This document shows, in pieces, positions 20,435-32,602 of a stretch of DNA of 64,000 nt. The DNA is from Fomitopsis serialis (Eukaryota > Basidiomycota > Agaricomycetes > Polyporales > Fomitopsidaceae). The DNA is taken from NCBI RefSeq assembly GCF_022376445.1, contig NW_025955028.1, positions 62,001-126,000 on the forward strand. The letters are read 5' to 3'. The notes beneath the pieces are model-generated. The model made no database searches, was not told the origin of the DNA, and saw only the letters and a list, made by a program, of their open reading frames with translations. Every line of letters starts with the position of its first letter. Within the stretch, counting starts at the first letter, position 1. The position numbers and the translations under genes were made by a program.

Positions 20435-23200
20435 TTAGCCTCTAGCACGTGCTCCTAACAACAAAATGAGATGAGTAACGCGTATCGACTTGGAGTTGGG
20501 AGATATCGCTGGTTTGAAACGCATTTAGCTCACCTCTGTGATTTCCCTCCCCAATCCGCTGAGGGCGTGCTGCTTCGCGAGCGTCGGGCGGTGCTGACTT
20601 GCACACCTGCCAGATGTGGCGGCGAACAGCGTCGATCCGCGAAAAAGGTCTCCGACAGTAGGGACAAGCCTCCTTGGAGCTTTTTAGATGCGCCGTCGAG
20701 ATGTGTTTGTACAGTCCGTTCGGTGCAATCTTCTTCTTGCATTCTGTCGAGTAACCGAAGTGATCATGTTTTGCCCATGGACAAGCAATTTTGCCATGAT
20801 CGTGGTTTAGGGCCGCAAGTTTTTCGGCTAGAGTGCTATGTTTCGCCATCATGTGCTCTTGGACTTCCCTCGGTGTTCCTTGATCGAACTTGTGGCTACA
20901 GCGAGATGCCTCGCCAAGTCCGCATTGAAGACTCTCCTTGCGGACGAAGTCACTGTCGTCTATACCGACAGCTCTGATGGAATAGGGAAAGGTGAGTAAC
21001 ATGATCCGACAACCACTGAACTATCTTACCCTCCATCGAATCCCGACGTTGATTCGCTGTCGCCTCCAGTGTAACCTGGAGTAAATATACTACGGCAGCG
21101 TCAGATACTCGAGCTTCGCTCACTAACTGCTGAAGCTACTTGAACACTCACTATACTTTCGTCTCACACTCAGGCTGCAGATCGCGAGACTTAGCACATG
21201 TCATGTCCGAATCGACGACATCGGTTCCGGAGCTGATGATAGGCACGTCACGACGAGGAATTGACCTCGAACTAAGCCGGCTCTGAATCAGCGAAGCTGT
21301 CAAAGGGAAATGCAAAGGATAATCTCGCACCATTCACTAGTAGCATCTATGTGCAAACTATACTTTCCGCCCTCGCGCAGCCCGATAATCCTATCGTCCT
21401 CCCTGCTTACTATGTCCGGCTTCGTCACGTCATCAGCCTCGGCCATAGCGTAAGCATCAGGGGTTTCCGACTCTGACTTCATCGGCGCTGCGTGGACACT
21501 CGGAGCGATGACTGAGCTCAGTGCCTGCCAATGTCTATCATCTTGATGTGCTACGGATTCCTCAAGTTCAGGATTGCCCTACAGGGTGGCCGTCAACTGC
21601 TGATTATTGCGCTAAGGAAACGCCACACTCACATCGGCCGGCGCCCTGTGCTCCTGCGTAGCCATCTCGACGTCATGCTATATTACGTCTGTCAGTAATG
21701 AGTGATGTCGACCGAAACCGCTGCACTCACACGCTCAACAGTCATCTGCGTGAAGGCACCAGCAGGATCGCCACCCGCATTGCCAATGAGATCACCCATC
21801 TGAAGGGAAAAGGTGCCAGAGCGATAGTCCTCCCCTTCCACCCCATGCGTGACTTCCGCACGAAGAGCCGGATAAAGAACATCTTGTGTAGGCATGTTTT
21901 GATCGTGTCGTGGAGCGAAGCTCTGGTAGTTCCAGTTCCGTTGGAACGCTTGGGGCAGCGGGTACGACCAATAGTCGTAGTCTGGCAGGGCGCGTTGCTG
22001 TGAAGCATCGGGTCCGTGAAAATGGAAGTTTGTTCCGTCACTCCGAACGTGTCGTGAGGGATTTCGAGTCTGCTGACTCGAGGTTACCGTAGGAATCTAA
22101 GACGCTAACAGAGGTCGTTGTACCATCGTAGTCGGGGGAGGTAATCTCCGCGCGGGGGAGCTTTGGAAGGTGTTTGATGTGAAGGTATCTATGTCGCAAT
22201 ATTGTCCATTGTCGAGAGGATTTCGAACGGCAGCTTGAGATTCGTTACCACGAAAACCCTGACGAGTTATGTGAGATAAGCTATGATACCCAGAAACAAC
22301 GTTAGACAGGACATACCTCAATAGAGCCATGCCAAGGGGCAGTCCCAAACCCTCGACTCTCGGAAGTATAGTGCTCGTTCGCAAATTGTGCGGGGTATCG
22401 ATGTTGGAAGCCATGGTTAATGTCGATGTCCATAGCCACCATTTGTGGTGTATCACTCGTGTGAGTCGGCCATCTGTTTGCGGCTCAATGAGCGGTGTGT
22501 CGATGACCCATTGCGCATGAATATACCTTGTAGCCTGAGATATTTGTGTAGCACTAGGCTCGGGACTCTCCTGGTGTAGAGCGGTCCGGCGCGCAAGGCG
22601 CATGACAACATCGTCACGTGGCCATCGAGATTCGGTGACAATGCGATCGAGGTCGGGAAACCGATGTTCGTAGCTGTAAACGTCGGACCGTGCTTGCGAC
22701 GATGCATTTGTAGCCGACGTCTGCTCCGTTCCAGACGCGTACTGCAACTGCCATTCGCGCAATGACTGGACGGTACTGTGAGTTGAGCGCCCGTAGTCAA
22801 TGCGGGTGCCTGACGATGATGTCGGCGGCACATTGCCGATCGTGTTGGTGGCGCAATGTGGGTCTTGAGAGACGGTGTGTACGAGACCAAATCGTGAATG
22901 GCGTGCGCAATTTCCGCCAGTGTGCGTGTCAGCGCCCGCAGGAGTCGTTGAATTGCCTGCGACGTATGACGAATTCGGTTGTCTGGAAGAGTTCGAACGA
23001 GCCCGAGTAATGCATGCTGAAGGGGTCGTGTGAGCAGTTTGGAAAGCCATACGATCGAGGGACATGTATCGGCCACCTTCTGAAGCGCCAAAAGCGTGGC
23101 GCATGGTGACCAGCGAGGTTCTCCCGAAGGTATTTGGGTGTGGTACGGCATGGACATTGCGACGGCGCCTGTCGAAGTTTCCGGGATAGATGGGCTCCAT
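20435..23200 (-). CDS. Zinc-finger family member C, multi-exon
   Basis: Eight exons can be joined in frame: 23200-22124, 22072-21731, 21677-21633, 21578-21338, 21296-21152, 21056-21030, 20973-20534 and 20454-20435, about 778 residues. The first 700 bp to 1 kb is Ser/Thr/Arg-rich and without a known domain; the middle is acidic. The C-terminal part has three Cys/His fingers: LQCGLGEASRCSHKF with EHMMAKH; ACPWAKHDHFGYSTEC with LYKHISTAH; and ACPYCRRPFSRIDAVRRH closing with Cys. Finger 3 is C2HC. It is the longest copy of the family and no frame break was needed, so it looks functional. Probably a nuclear nucleic-acid-binding protein by family. The exon 4/5 boundary and the small last exon are the least certain. 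Confidence 0.75.
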
Positions 23201-25276
23201 CTAGTGCTGGTCGTCCTGCGGCAAAATAGGGTAGGAGGCGAATAAACTCTGTGAGGGCGACCTTCGGGGATGTGGAGCGGAAGGGAGTTACCGAGGGCGA
23301 GGCTCGCAGCGTGCGGCTATTTGACGGGTTGAGGTACTCGACCCATACAATTGGAGGTAGGCTGGGGTCCCTACTCTGCAGACAGGCTGTTCACGGAGTT
23401 CTGAAACAGGGCGAAGTGGAAATGGGAAAGCCGGATTAGGAGAAGGTGGATGAGGAGCAAACTCGAGCAAACTGCTTACGAACGCACTAATGCGCATCCT
23501 CCGGACGATGCCGGTGCACAATAACCCATGGTTCTCTACCCTTCCACCCATCTGTACCTCCAGAACTGATGAACGAGCACAGCGAGTGAGATGGGAGAGG
23601 GCAAGAATGAAGGGGACAACGATGTCACTAAGAGCGAATTCAAAGAGGTAGCGAGGTAGACTCACATGGTTCATTCTATCCCGATTGTATAGTGGCGGTG
23701 AGCACCAGCGTCGTAAAGACTGGGACGAAGCATTTGACAGGCAAGCTGAGAGTGTATGTGTCAAGGATCAGTGGGGTGGTCAGATAGCCCGTCCACAGGA
23801 GGATGAAGTAGCCTATGAGGCGGTATCAATGTCACTGCCTCAATACACACGGTGATAACGATGAGAACATCGATTGCGACCGTTCGGAACTCCCCTGGGC
23901 TCTGATACCGTTGACCGGCTTCCTCCGGCGGACATAGTGCACAACTCAGTTGGCCGCTGAGAACACGACCAGTCCAAGACTCTTTCAGTCATCTGATCCG
24001 CCTCTTTTGTCTACGACGGCATCCTAGATGTGCCGTGGGCATTAATATCCGAATAGCTTGTTGAAAGTGACAATTGACTCACCGAATGTCTGAATGGGCA
24101 AGATTCAGAAGCCAAGGGGATCAAGGGAAGACCCGTTGCCCCCTCAAAGAAGGCGAATGTGTGTACACTTGTCGGTGATGCTTATTTAGCCATATATCGG
24201 CGGAGGAATGGGCACAGCTTTGAAGAGACGCCTACCTCCTGTGCGTGTATGCCATGCCTGAAGCCGTCATGAGTCGGAGACGTGAATGAAGCACAGCTTG
24301 AAGCCGCTAGCCACAGCTTCGGGACAGCGAGCATGATACCACGGCTTATTGTTCGAACCTGCTCTTAATCTGTCAAGAACGGTCAAGCGATTGGGTCTCG
24401 TGCGTTCCTCGCCGTTCGAGGTTACATATCCTGGACAATGTGAATGGTCGGACTTGACGCAAGACTAGAGCTACCGACCTTGGGGCACGCGGAAGAACAT
24501 CGCGGAAGGAGATCAACGCAGGCCTCCCAGATATCGCTGGGTACTTATATGATTGTCAGACAATGGAGAGAACGAGTCATATGGAGATACTTACATAATG
24601 TTTTGCTATTGTCCCAAGTAAGCTCTCGGCAACTGCACGACGACATGAAGTTGTGTGACGGTAGCGGTGCTCCTCTTTTGTGAGGGCCATTGCGAGTGCC
24701 GGTCACTTCACCGTCAATATCTGAACAAGCCATGGTCGTCTTCAATTGAGTCTGGCATTATTCGTGGCGCCTCTGCTAAGTGCAAACTAAGTAGATGTGG
24801 TCGGACGCGAGGCGAAGGCATTGGGCAAGAGGCAAGGAGCGCGATAAGCCCGGTCGTCGATGACGTGGCCGTCCCTGTGCATTGTATCTTGATCGGCCTT
24901 GGCCAGATTTGGGTGAGTCCGATCGACGATCAACTCAGCGCCGCGGTACCATATCTTGTTTGCATCTGGTACACATGCTTACACTCTGCGCCGCAGGGGT
25001 GCGGTACGCCTCCCGTTGATACTGGCTATGGATCAATGAATCAAAGTGGTATGTCTCGTACCGTGTAGCTTGTTAGGTGAGCGATAGAGCACAGTCAGGC
25101 CGACTCGCCCTCGTTCACTGTGCCAGTGACAGGTCACCCCGATCTCCGAAAGGCTACCGCTAGCATTACAGAACTCAGCGGCGCATCGTCGCGACAAGAA
25201 CCGTCTCTCGCAACAACGAGAGCCTCCGCATCGATCTGGCCCGGCAATACTACACTGACAGCCCCAAATTCATCCT
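23201..25276. other. Gap, nothing recognised
   Basis: About 2 kb between zinc-finger copy C and deaminase-like copy 2. Plus-strand frames of up to 138 codons (for example from 24655) lack recognisable motifs, and the Ser/Thr-rich frame from 25120 overlaps the deaminase-like gene antisense. No repeat or RNA gene noted. Confidence 0.45.
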
Positions 25277-26072
25277 TCACTTTCCCGGCTCCGCATCATG
25301 CAGACTCGTCTTTGTCAATGCAAACCCCGCCTTATTCTTCCTCTGCTTTTCCACCAGGTCAACGTATGCTACCCTTAAGCCGGTCATCTTCTTTGCTAGT
25401 CTCTCCCTGCTGTACGCATCCTCAACATCCCCAAGCAATCCATCAAGGGATATGGCCTCGAAGAACTCGTTCTTGCGGTTATACAGCGCGTGCCGCTCGC
25501 GTGTTTCGTTCGGCTCGCCTTCCACTGGTGTCTTGAAGACAGACTGGATGACTTTCATGTCGTATGGGTCGTCAAAGTTATCGCGCGACTCTTCATGAGT
25601 GAAGAAATAGTAGAAGTTGTCGAATCCAGACCAGGTTATCGCGCTGCACAGAGGACGAGCATCGTCACGGTAAGGTGAGTGAACATCATCGTGCGAAACA
25701 TCACTCAAAAAACGTACCTCAGGCAGAGAGAGCACGGCTCGTGGGTTGTGAGGAAGAAGCAGTCCTTCGGGGAAGGGCGCTCGGTCGGCGGCAAGTCGTA
25801 GAAACGCTTGATACAGTACGTCTCTCCGTGCCATAGCTTCCCCATGATCTCATCAGTCCCCCGTTTTAGAATACAGGCAGCATCAGACGAAGGCTCACCG
25901 GACACTCGACATCGATGTTGCACTCCGCAATAACGAGCGATAGGTCACTCTTCCTGAGAATCGCAGCACCGAACACCTTGCCCCTTCCGTCCGCGATGCG
26001 CCTGGCCGTGAGAGGGACTATGTCATCCGATATGCAGGTGAGGAGTCTTTCTAGAAGTTGCGCAGCTTGCAT
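25277..26072 (-). CDS. Cytidine/deoxycytidylate deaminase-like protein, copy 2
   Basis: Exons 26072-25899, 25836-25718 and 25643-25277 give 219 residues. Catalytic residues mirror copy 1: H61-G62-E63, then P-C93-S-L-C96 after SPKDCFFLTTHE. Exon 2 is 119 nt in both copies and both introns sit at identical positions and phases, so the copies are paralogues. An alternative acceptor 12 nt upstream would add IMGK; the one chosen matches copy 1. The C-terminal half again has TWSGFDNFYYFFTHEESRDN and LYNRKNEFF. The tail differs (KAGFALTKTSLHDAEPGK). All catalytic positions are kept, so it is probably active. It lies between zinc-finger copies C and D, just as copy 1 lies between A and B. Confidence 0.85.
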
Positions 26073-27663
26073 CGTTTGATTGACAGTTCGCCTTGCGGGC
26101 CCTAGGTCTGGTGAGCGACAAGGTGGATGGTGACATGAGCCGAAGTGTACGTGTGAACGGTCGAGGTGGGAGTAACAGTCTAGCTGACTAAGCGCCAGAG
26201 AACCTCGGACGAAGGCGATGTAGGCAATACATAATGCCTCGTCCCGCGGACTCGGACTCTCATAATACCCAGGTCAGTGACAATAGTTTGCAATGCCAAT
26301 CATCCTATTGGTGGCAGCCAGGATCTCGTGTCGATTGATGCTTATTAGGTAGGTGCTGCTGGTGCCGTCAGATATGGTGGTCAGGAGCCAAGACGTCTTC
26401 GTCTTCAAGTTCCCCGCAGCACACGTCCGACAGCAATGGAGCGCCGAACCATCTGAGCCTGTGATGTCAGTATACCGCTGCGCACATAGTGCCCTAGGCT
26501 CGAAAATCGCCCGCAATGTGCGCTCAACACTGGGCCCTGGGCCAGCAATTGTCAATGCCATTGACAGGGCCACTGAATGGGACCATCCGGTGGGATTTAA
26601 CATGCATCATGTCCTACACCGTCTATGGGCATTGACGAGGCGCTAGAGCTTTTTGACATTCGACTCGGAAGATCTTAGGCGTCAGGTACATTAGGATTCC
26701 ACATTCCCGTTCTGCGCTGAGGCTGACGTCGCCAAGGGCCGATTCCTCGACTCCGGGTCTTCTGCGAGTGGCTTTCCACTGCACTAAGTACTCAGCTAGG
26801 TCTCGAGAACCAACTTCAGATGATTCTCAACCACGACCGGGCGAAACATAACGGTCTCGAGATGATCTGCACCAACACCCGCTCTCATCCGCAGTCATTC
26901 CTTTGTTGCTATTGCGACTATTTTCATCGTGATCTCTCCCGTTTAGGCACGTGTAGTTCCTCTGCAGACTATCTCAACCCGACTACGTGAAGCATAGGCT
27001 GGTGTCTCTGCCAAATCAACCTAGGAACTGTCGATGCAATGGCCAAGTTTCGCTCAGGAACACCTGACATGTATACAGTACTTCTCACCACGCGCTGCGT
27101 GCCTGGGACTGTCGGACGGAGCTCACTTCATCGGATCCCACGATCATACATCTTGTCAGAAGCACCCGTGCCGCGGGATAGGTGGCTCGTTTTACACGTA
27201 CAGTATACATATCAAGCGTGCTAGCGTGATGACCGAAGACTCGCTGCAGAACCTGAGGTGGAAACCCACCTTTTCGCGGAGCCGGTGGACAGCGAGCTTC
27301 ACGAACTGATATAAATGAACCCGCCAGGTAGATGCGCCTGTCCTCGGACCAGAATGCCTGTCTACTATCTAGTATACTGTAACAGCGATGACGCGTCGGA
27401 GATGCACATCCTGCCGGTGTGCCCTCATTCTCGCTTGGTCCAACTCCCCCATCTTCAGGATACCACTAGACACGTTTCACGCGTCTGGAGAGGATCCCCG
27501 AATAGTGGATATGGATCAGTACCGCACGACTTCCCCCAAAGCGCACAATCTATTGTGCACTTGGACAACATAGGTGAGACATTGCACATACATAGCACAG
27601 CAACTTGAAGAAGTGGACTAACGGTCGGCATCGTCACACCTTCCAGCTACCGGGACACAAGAT
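26073..27663. other. Gap, nothing recognised
   Basis: Upstream side of the deaminase-like gene and of zinc-finger copy D. Short frames only; the 97-109 codon frames at 26274-26646 on opposite strands overlap each other and show no motif. A 5' exon of copy D could lie just before 27664, because AAG precedes its ATG region. Confidence 0.45.
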
Positions 27664-28743
27664 ATGTGGGGCGGATGGTCCATCGGTTCCCCCGCTCGCC
27701 CTGCCTCCGCTCCCCCGCATCTCGTCCAAGAGACGGTTACGAGGAATCATGGGATTACCGGCGGATGGGATCAGGCAGACGCCCATCTGCCCACGTCAGA
27801 CGCTTCGCGCGCGGCACTGGTAAACGACTTTTTGCCAGCTGCAGGTCTCATCCATCCGAGTGGCGAAGACGGTCTGCGCCTTCGTATCAGCGATGGCAGC
27901 GCAAACCAGGGTTTCGACCCTTTCACCGATGTGGAGAGGCTGGCCGGAGACGGTGGGGGCGGCGCAGGCGCACCGCCATGGATCGTGGACAGAATTGGAT
28001 TTCCTGCCTTCGAGAATATGGGCGAGCGAGCCGCCCAAGCTAATGTAGCCGGGGCGGCTATTCCGGGGCAGGACTTCACTGGAGCACTTGATAGTGTGGA
28101 CCAAAGGTCCGCTCCCGCTCGTCCATTACTCGACATTCCACCGCTAGGTACCCCAGCTACAGATGGCATGCAGGTCGCAAGAAACGAGACTCACCCAGAC
28201 GGTTTGTCATCTGCTACGAGTCCAATTTCTGTGGGAGAGCCAGACGCTGCCCTGTCGTTCGGGGGGCTAGCGTACCTGAACACGCATCCAGCAACGAGCT
28301 TCAGTAAGCCGCACATCACGAGTTTCAAATGGATCGCTTACCCAATTCTTCGCAGATTGCCTTCGTCCGTGCCAGGGAACACAGTAGACAGTGGCGTCAG
28401 CAATGCACCTACTGCGCATCGCCGCTGCATGTTCGGTGGCGCGGAGTGTTCACATCCCCTCATAGACGTGACGCCACGGGGAATCAAAGACCATGTCGAA
28501 AAACATCACGTCTCCGAGTTGGTCTACAACACGGACAAGGTCCAATGTCGATGGCGGACCGGGGTAGAATGCGGGAAGTGGTATTTAGGTATGCACGGCC
28601 TCGCCAAGCACATCGCCACCGTGCACCTCAGGGTTACAGAGGTGCTGTGTCCGTATTGTAATGGTGCCTTCTGTAGGCAAGACGCACTCGATCGACACAT
28701 CCAGCGTAACTGTACGATGGCAAAATCAGCCACGCGTCCATGA
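27664..28743 (+). CDS. Zinc-finger family member D, intact
   Basis: Uninterrupted frame of 359 residues from ATG 27664. Residues 1-245 are low complexity, rich in Gly, Ala, Pro and Asp. Three fingers close the protein: RCMFGGAECSHPLIDVTPRG with DHVEKHH; QCRWRTGVECGKWYLG with LAKHIATVH; and CPYCNGAFCRQDALDRH closing with Cys (C2HC). The linker VTPRGI between the Cys and His pairs of finger 1 is shared with copy E, its nearest neighbour (77% or so of the finger block looks alike by eye). No frame break; whether there is an additional 5' exon is open. Presumed nuclear nucleic-acid-binding protein. Confidence 0.8.
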   Translation: MWGGWSIGSPARPASAPPHLVQETVTRNHGITGGWDQADAHLPTSDASRAALVNDFLPAAGLIHPSGEDGLRLRISDGSANQGFDPFTDVERLAGDGGGGAGAPPWIVDRIGFPAFENMGERAAQANVAGAAIPGQDFTGALDSVDQRSAPARPLLDIPPLGTPATDGMQVARNETHPDGLSSATSPISVGEPDAALSFGGLAYLNTHPATSFSKPHITSFKWIAYPILRRLPSSVPGNTVDSGVSNAPTAHRRCMFGGAECSHPLIDVTPRGIKDHVEKHHVSELVYNTDKVQCRWRTGVECGKWYLGMHGLAKHIATVHLRVTEVLCPYCNGAFCRQDALDRHIQRNCTMAKSATRP

Positions 28744-29474
28744 CTGTAGATTCGCGTTTGGGTAGGGACACGGCTGGGTGGGTGCCACCGGCGAGTGCCA
28801 GCCGCGCGCGCAAGCGGTCGTCGACACTACTAGACTCCTCGATCGGAATGTGATGTCACCTGTTGTATCATACGAGTCAGCATGATTCATGAATGCCGCC
28901 TTAGTACTACGTAGGACGTGACGTGTTGACAGGAAGGACGTGTGGCGATACTTGCCGCGCTTGTTATTGACTCTTGAGCTTGAATATTGAAGACTTACAC
29001 ACAAACTTCGCGCAGCGCCCGGGTTCGCAGAGTCAGGCGGTGAAGCTTGAAGAAGGAAGCACTCACCAATGAGACGATTATGTCTACGACGTAGCGAGTA
29101 TAGCTCCCATAGACGGGCACGCCTTCCGCTTAGAGAACCAGATTAAGACGAATCGTGTTGGCCGGACATACTTACCGGGCAGATCTGAACTATGGCAGCC
29201 CAATCCATGATTCATTCCCCATGAGAGGTGGACAAAGGTGGACAGTGGCCAGGGAATATTGAGACTTTCGGTATTTGTCCATCTCGCTTCCGATCCTAAT
29301 TAGGCATGACACCTGGGCGCTCAAGCGGGCCACAGTCAACATATAGCGATGCACGGGCGATGCAAAAGCTGCGTGGAGATCCACCGATGCACATTCTATA
29401 AATTACAATCCGCAGTATAAGTAGCAAGTATTAGTCTCCCATATGCAGCAAGAAGGCCTACCTCCACAACCACA
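28744..29474. other. Intergenic gap between zinc-finger copies D and E
   Basis: No gene recognised. The two flanking copies are in the same orientation, so this region should contain the terminator of D and the promoter of E; I cannot point to defined elements. Confidence 0.5.
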
Positions 29475-30703
29475 ATGCCGCTTTTCATCGTTTGCAACGA
29501 CGTCTTCCAAGCGATAGAATTGTACCACCACGCTATACAAGGCATGGATCCTCGATTCACAAGTGGGCCCGTCTGTATCTCTTGGAGAGATCCAATTGGT
29601 AGTCCTGGCGCCCTGCACGGCGACCACGTGCAGAATCCCGTACCCGTCTTCCTAGGCCAGCGGGAAGGTATGTCTTAGTCGTCACTGCCAGACGGACTGA
29701 TTAAACTCTGCGGCAGAAGGACCACTGGGTACTACCTACGGCGACGCTCCGTTTCCTAGCGCTGCACCTCCTATGACCGAGCAACAGCTTCTCGTAGGAG
29801 ACAGCGGCTGGCCCTGGTGTGGGCCCAACAACGCCGTTGTTGAACAGCCTCAAGATCCGCTGGAGTCAGACTCTTCGCAGACCGCGACGGACTTCACCTT
29901 CCCCGACATGTCGGACCTAATCCCTGCCCTTGAAGAGTACGATGTCGGTAACGACGAGCGCACGGCACCCCGCAACCATGTGCAGGAGTCAGACTTCGCA
30001 CCTGCGCTGGACATGGCGCTGCCATTTTACGGCTTCGACTTCCCTGCCGAGATGCACGTGCCCGACGCCGCCCCAGTGGATGACCACCCAGACATTGCCA
30101 TCCGCGAGGAACACATACATGACTGTCTTGCACAGTCTTCTTCCACGCAGCAATGCGTCAACGTATCTTCTAGAGCCCCCCGAGGCGTATGAGCCTGCCG
30201 GGGTTCCCACTGTAACGACGGACGCGCTCGGAGACATTCCTGGAGAACCAGTAGAAGAGGCTCAGTCAGTCGCAAGTGCATATCATGCGATGTTTCACTC
30301 ACTGACCGGTGAACCCAGGTTTGCTCTCCGCGCGCTCTCGCCGGCGAACTCTCCCGACGCTGGTGTCGCACCCCTCCCCGCACACACCTGCTCCTTCGGT
30401 GGTCCCGAGTGCTCGCACATTCTCGCAGACGTAACGCCGCGCGGCATCAGAAAACATCTCGAGGCCGAACACCCATCGCAGTTGCTTTTCAGCAAGGGGA
30501 AGGTCCAGTGTCGATGGGATGACTGCGACAAGTGGCTCACGGGGATGCACAACCTCACGAAGCACATCGCTGCTGTGCATCTGAAGAGCAGCCAGGTGTG
30601 TTGTCCACAGTGCGGCGCCCCCTGCAGTCGACGAGATTCGCTCGATCGGCATATGCGGCGTAACTGCCACACAGCCCAGTCGACGGCTGAGATGCACGCA
30701 TGA
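29475..30703 (+). pseudogene. Zinc-finger family member E, one-base frameshift in a C6 run
   Basis: Exon 1 (29475-29667) and exon 2 (29717 onward) join in phase 1 through a 49-nt intron. The frame stays open through an acidic, Pro/Asp-rich region (DFTFPDMSDLIPALEEYD, ALDMALPFYGFDFPAE) to a TGA at about 30190. The rest, from EAYEPAGVPTVTTDALG to the fingers and the stop at 30703, is in the next frame. The switch lies at a run of six C at 30176-30181; five C would keep one frame. No acceptable intron fits. Fingers: TCSFGGPECSHILADVTPRG with KHLEAEH; QCRWDDCDKWLTG with LTKHIAAVH; CPQCGAPCSRRDSLDRH closing with Cys. Otherwise the best-preserved finger block in the window. Either an assembly homopolymer error or a recent pseudogene. 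Confidence 0.75.
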
Positions 30704-31099
30704 AAGGCCAATGTGAAGGGTCGGAGAGCATTCCCTGAACGCCGTTATGAATGAACGAACCCATGCTACCACGATCGAAACAATGAGAAACGCAGACGCA
30801 CGCAGAAAATCGACTTACTTAATCAATATTGTGTAGACTCTGGCCTCATTAATGCCTCCCTCCAAGTTCCCCTGTCTCCCGATTCCTCGCCGTGTTGAGA
30901 ATGTGTATTGTATTGTATTGACATCCCGCGTGTTGTCAAACTAGCATCGCCACGTTGACTTGCTTTTTCGCAATACCACCAGTGTATCATGTGTGATGTA
31001 TATGTTACCGCCCAGTAGCTTGCGTCCAAGAAACAGAGGAATTATTATAGCCTTCTAGCATGCCATACACAACCACGATACAGTCCAAATGCGACAGCC
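30704..31099. other. Convergent 3' region
   Basis: Between the ends of zinc-finger copy E (plus) and the Mit_KHE1-like gene (minus). Contains a short pentanucleotide repeat ATTGTATTGTATTG around 30906-30920. A GTAAGG donor right at the stop of the Mit_KHE1-like gene means a further small 3' exon of that gene could lie here. Confidence 0.5.
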
Positions 31100-32304
31100 T
31101 TACCTGCCCTCCCTCTCCAGCCGCAACCGCGCCTGCTCCAGTGCCCGGTACACGTCCGACGCAAAGCTTCCGCCAGAAGGCAAACCCAGGAACTTCTCCA
31201 GTGCAGGCACCGCCGCACGCGTCAGGAGGAGATGCGGACGACCTGTCTCCGCTGCCCCAGGACAGCTCTTCTGCGTCTCTGCGGCGGACATTGGCGTCTC
31301 GCTTGCCTCAACGTCTACATCGCCACCCCGTTTCGCGCTCACGTTCCCCGGCGGGTACGATGACCCAGGATGCGGCGTCTCTGGCGCCTCAGGGTCTGGT
31401 TGTACGGGCGCGTACTCTGCGTAGAGGGCGTCGAGCTCGGATGAGGGCTGCGGGAGGACCGCGCCCCGCTCGACGAACGACTCCAGGTACTGCGACGCCT
31501 TGAAGGCGCGGTAGTGTGACCATGCTCGCCACGCACAGAAGAAGAATGGGAAGTTGGGGATGATCGCTGTGGGTTTCAAACGTCGCATGAGCAGCGTGGT
31601 TATGTAAGGAGAAGAGACGCGTGACGTACGGATGAGCATGAACGGCGCCGTCAGAGGGGAAACTGCGAGCCAGACGATGGCGCCTTTCTTATGGCGCGGT
31701 GTCCGCTTCTCCAGAAGGGCACGCAGGTGCGGGATTGGGGACTCGCATGCGGACGAAGGGTAAATGAGTGGAATCTATCGTGTAGCGCGTCGATCGTTCA
31801 AGCATAAGGGAGAGTGCTGCGTCAACTGATGGGCACGTGTCTTTGAGAAAAGACTCAAAAGACTGACCGTAGGATTGTCGGTGGGCTTGATCGTATCCTT
31901 CCCTCCAACGTGTAGGAGCTTCGGACCGAGCGAGGTGTCAAACGACTTCAGCGCCAGCTCCTCAAAGTCGAGGTGGTCTACAAGCCGTTCGCCATACAAA
32001 AAGGATTTACGCTGCATGGCACAGTTATCTCAGTATTGAGACACAGCGACCGTGGAAACGACGGAGCCGCATAACGTACTCTCCAGTTCCCCTCCGGTGC
32101 CTTGCCCAATCCTGCCCAGAGGTCCGCAGCCTTGTTCTGCACCCATGCTGCCCAGTTACGAGTCTTGCCTTCCATGGGGGGCGGGGTTACGAAGTGATAA
32201 TAGGTGAGATGCTCGACAACCCCGTGGCTCTTCCGCGCAGAAGGCGTTGCGAGCGGCAGCGCGATGATACGGACAGCGCGCTTGGTGGAGGGTATGACAG
32301 ACAT
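31100..32304 (-). CDS. Mitochondrial K+/H+ exchange-related protein (Mit_KHE1 family)
   Basis: Exons 32304-32080, 32011-31868, 31741-31630 and 31566-31100 give about 315 residues. Recognised from the order of conserved blocks: MSVIPSTKRAVRIIALPL start, WAAWVQNKAADLWAGLGKAP, LVDHLDFEELALKSFD, SPIPHLRALLEKRTPRHKKG, then two hydrophobic stretches (VWLAVSPLTAPFMLI and IIPNFPFFFCAWRAW) and HYRAFKASQYLES. This is the layout of the fungal Mit_KHE1 (YDL183C-like) family of mitochondrial inner-membrane proteins linked to K+/H+ exchange. The C-terminal third is low complexity and probably disordered. It is divergent from the small protein gene at 32603 with 298 bp between. The last codon is followed by a donor-like GTAAGG, so the C-terminus is uncertain. 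Confidence 0.85.
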
Positions 32305-32602
32305 GCTAGAGATGCCCCTCCTTTCATGCAGATTATTTGGGAAGCAGAAGAGGAGAGCGGGGACGACGGCGGAGAGGAGGGTGCCAGTGTCTTTTGAGGG
32401 TACGACGCGCGGTGGAGCGGCGCGCCCGCCCCCGCCCTGGCTGGGTCGTCAGTCACGTGCCCGTAAACGCCACTTGCGCGTCCAATGCGCGTCTCGTCGA
32501 CCGTGTACAGTACGTCGACCGAGTAGACAGTACAGCCATCTCACAGTCTACGGCACCGCTCGTCGACATCCATCCTCCCATATTGTCGCCCCTACCTCAT
32601 AC
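32305..32602. promoter_or_regulatory. Divergent promoter region
   Basis: 298 bp between two start codons pointing away from each other. It contains a CACGTG E-box at 32454-32459 and a CCAAT box at 32482-32486. These are typical fungal promoter elements, but their use here is inferred. Confidence 0.55.
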
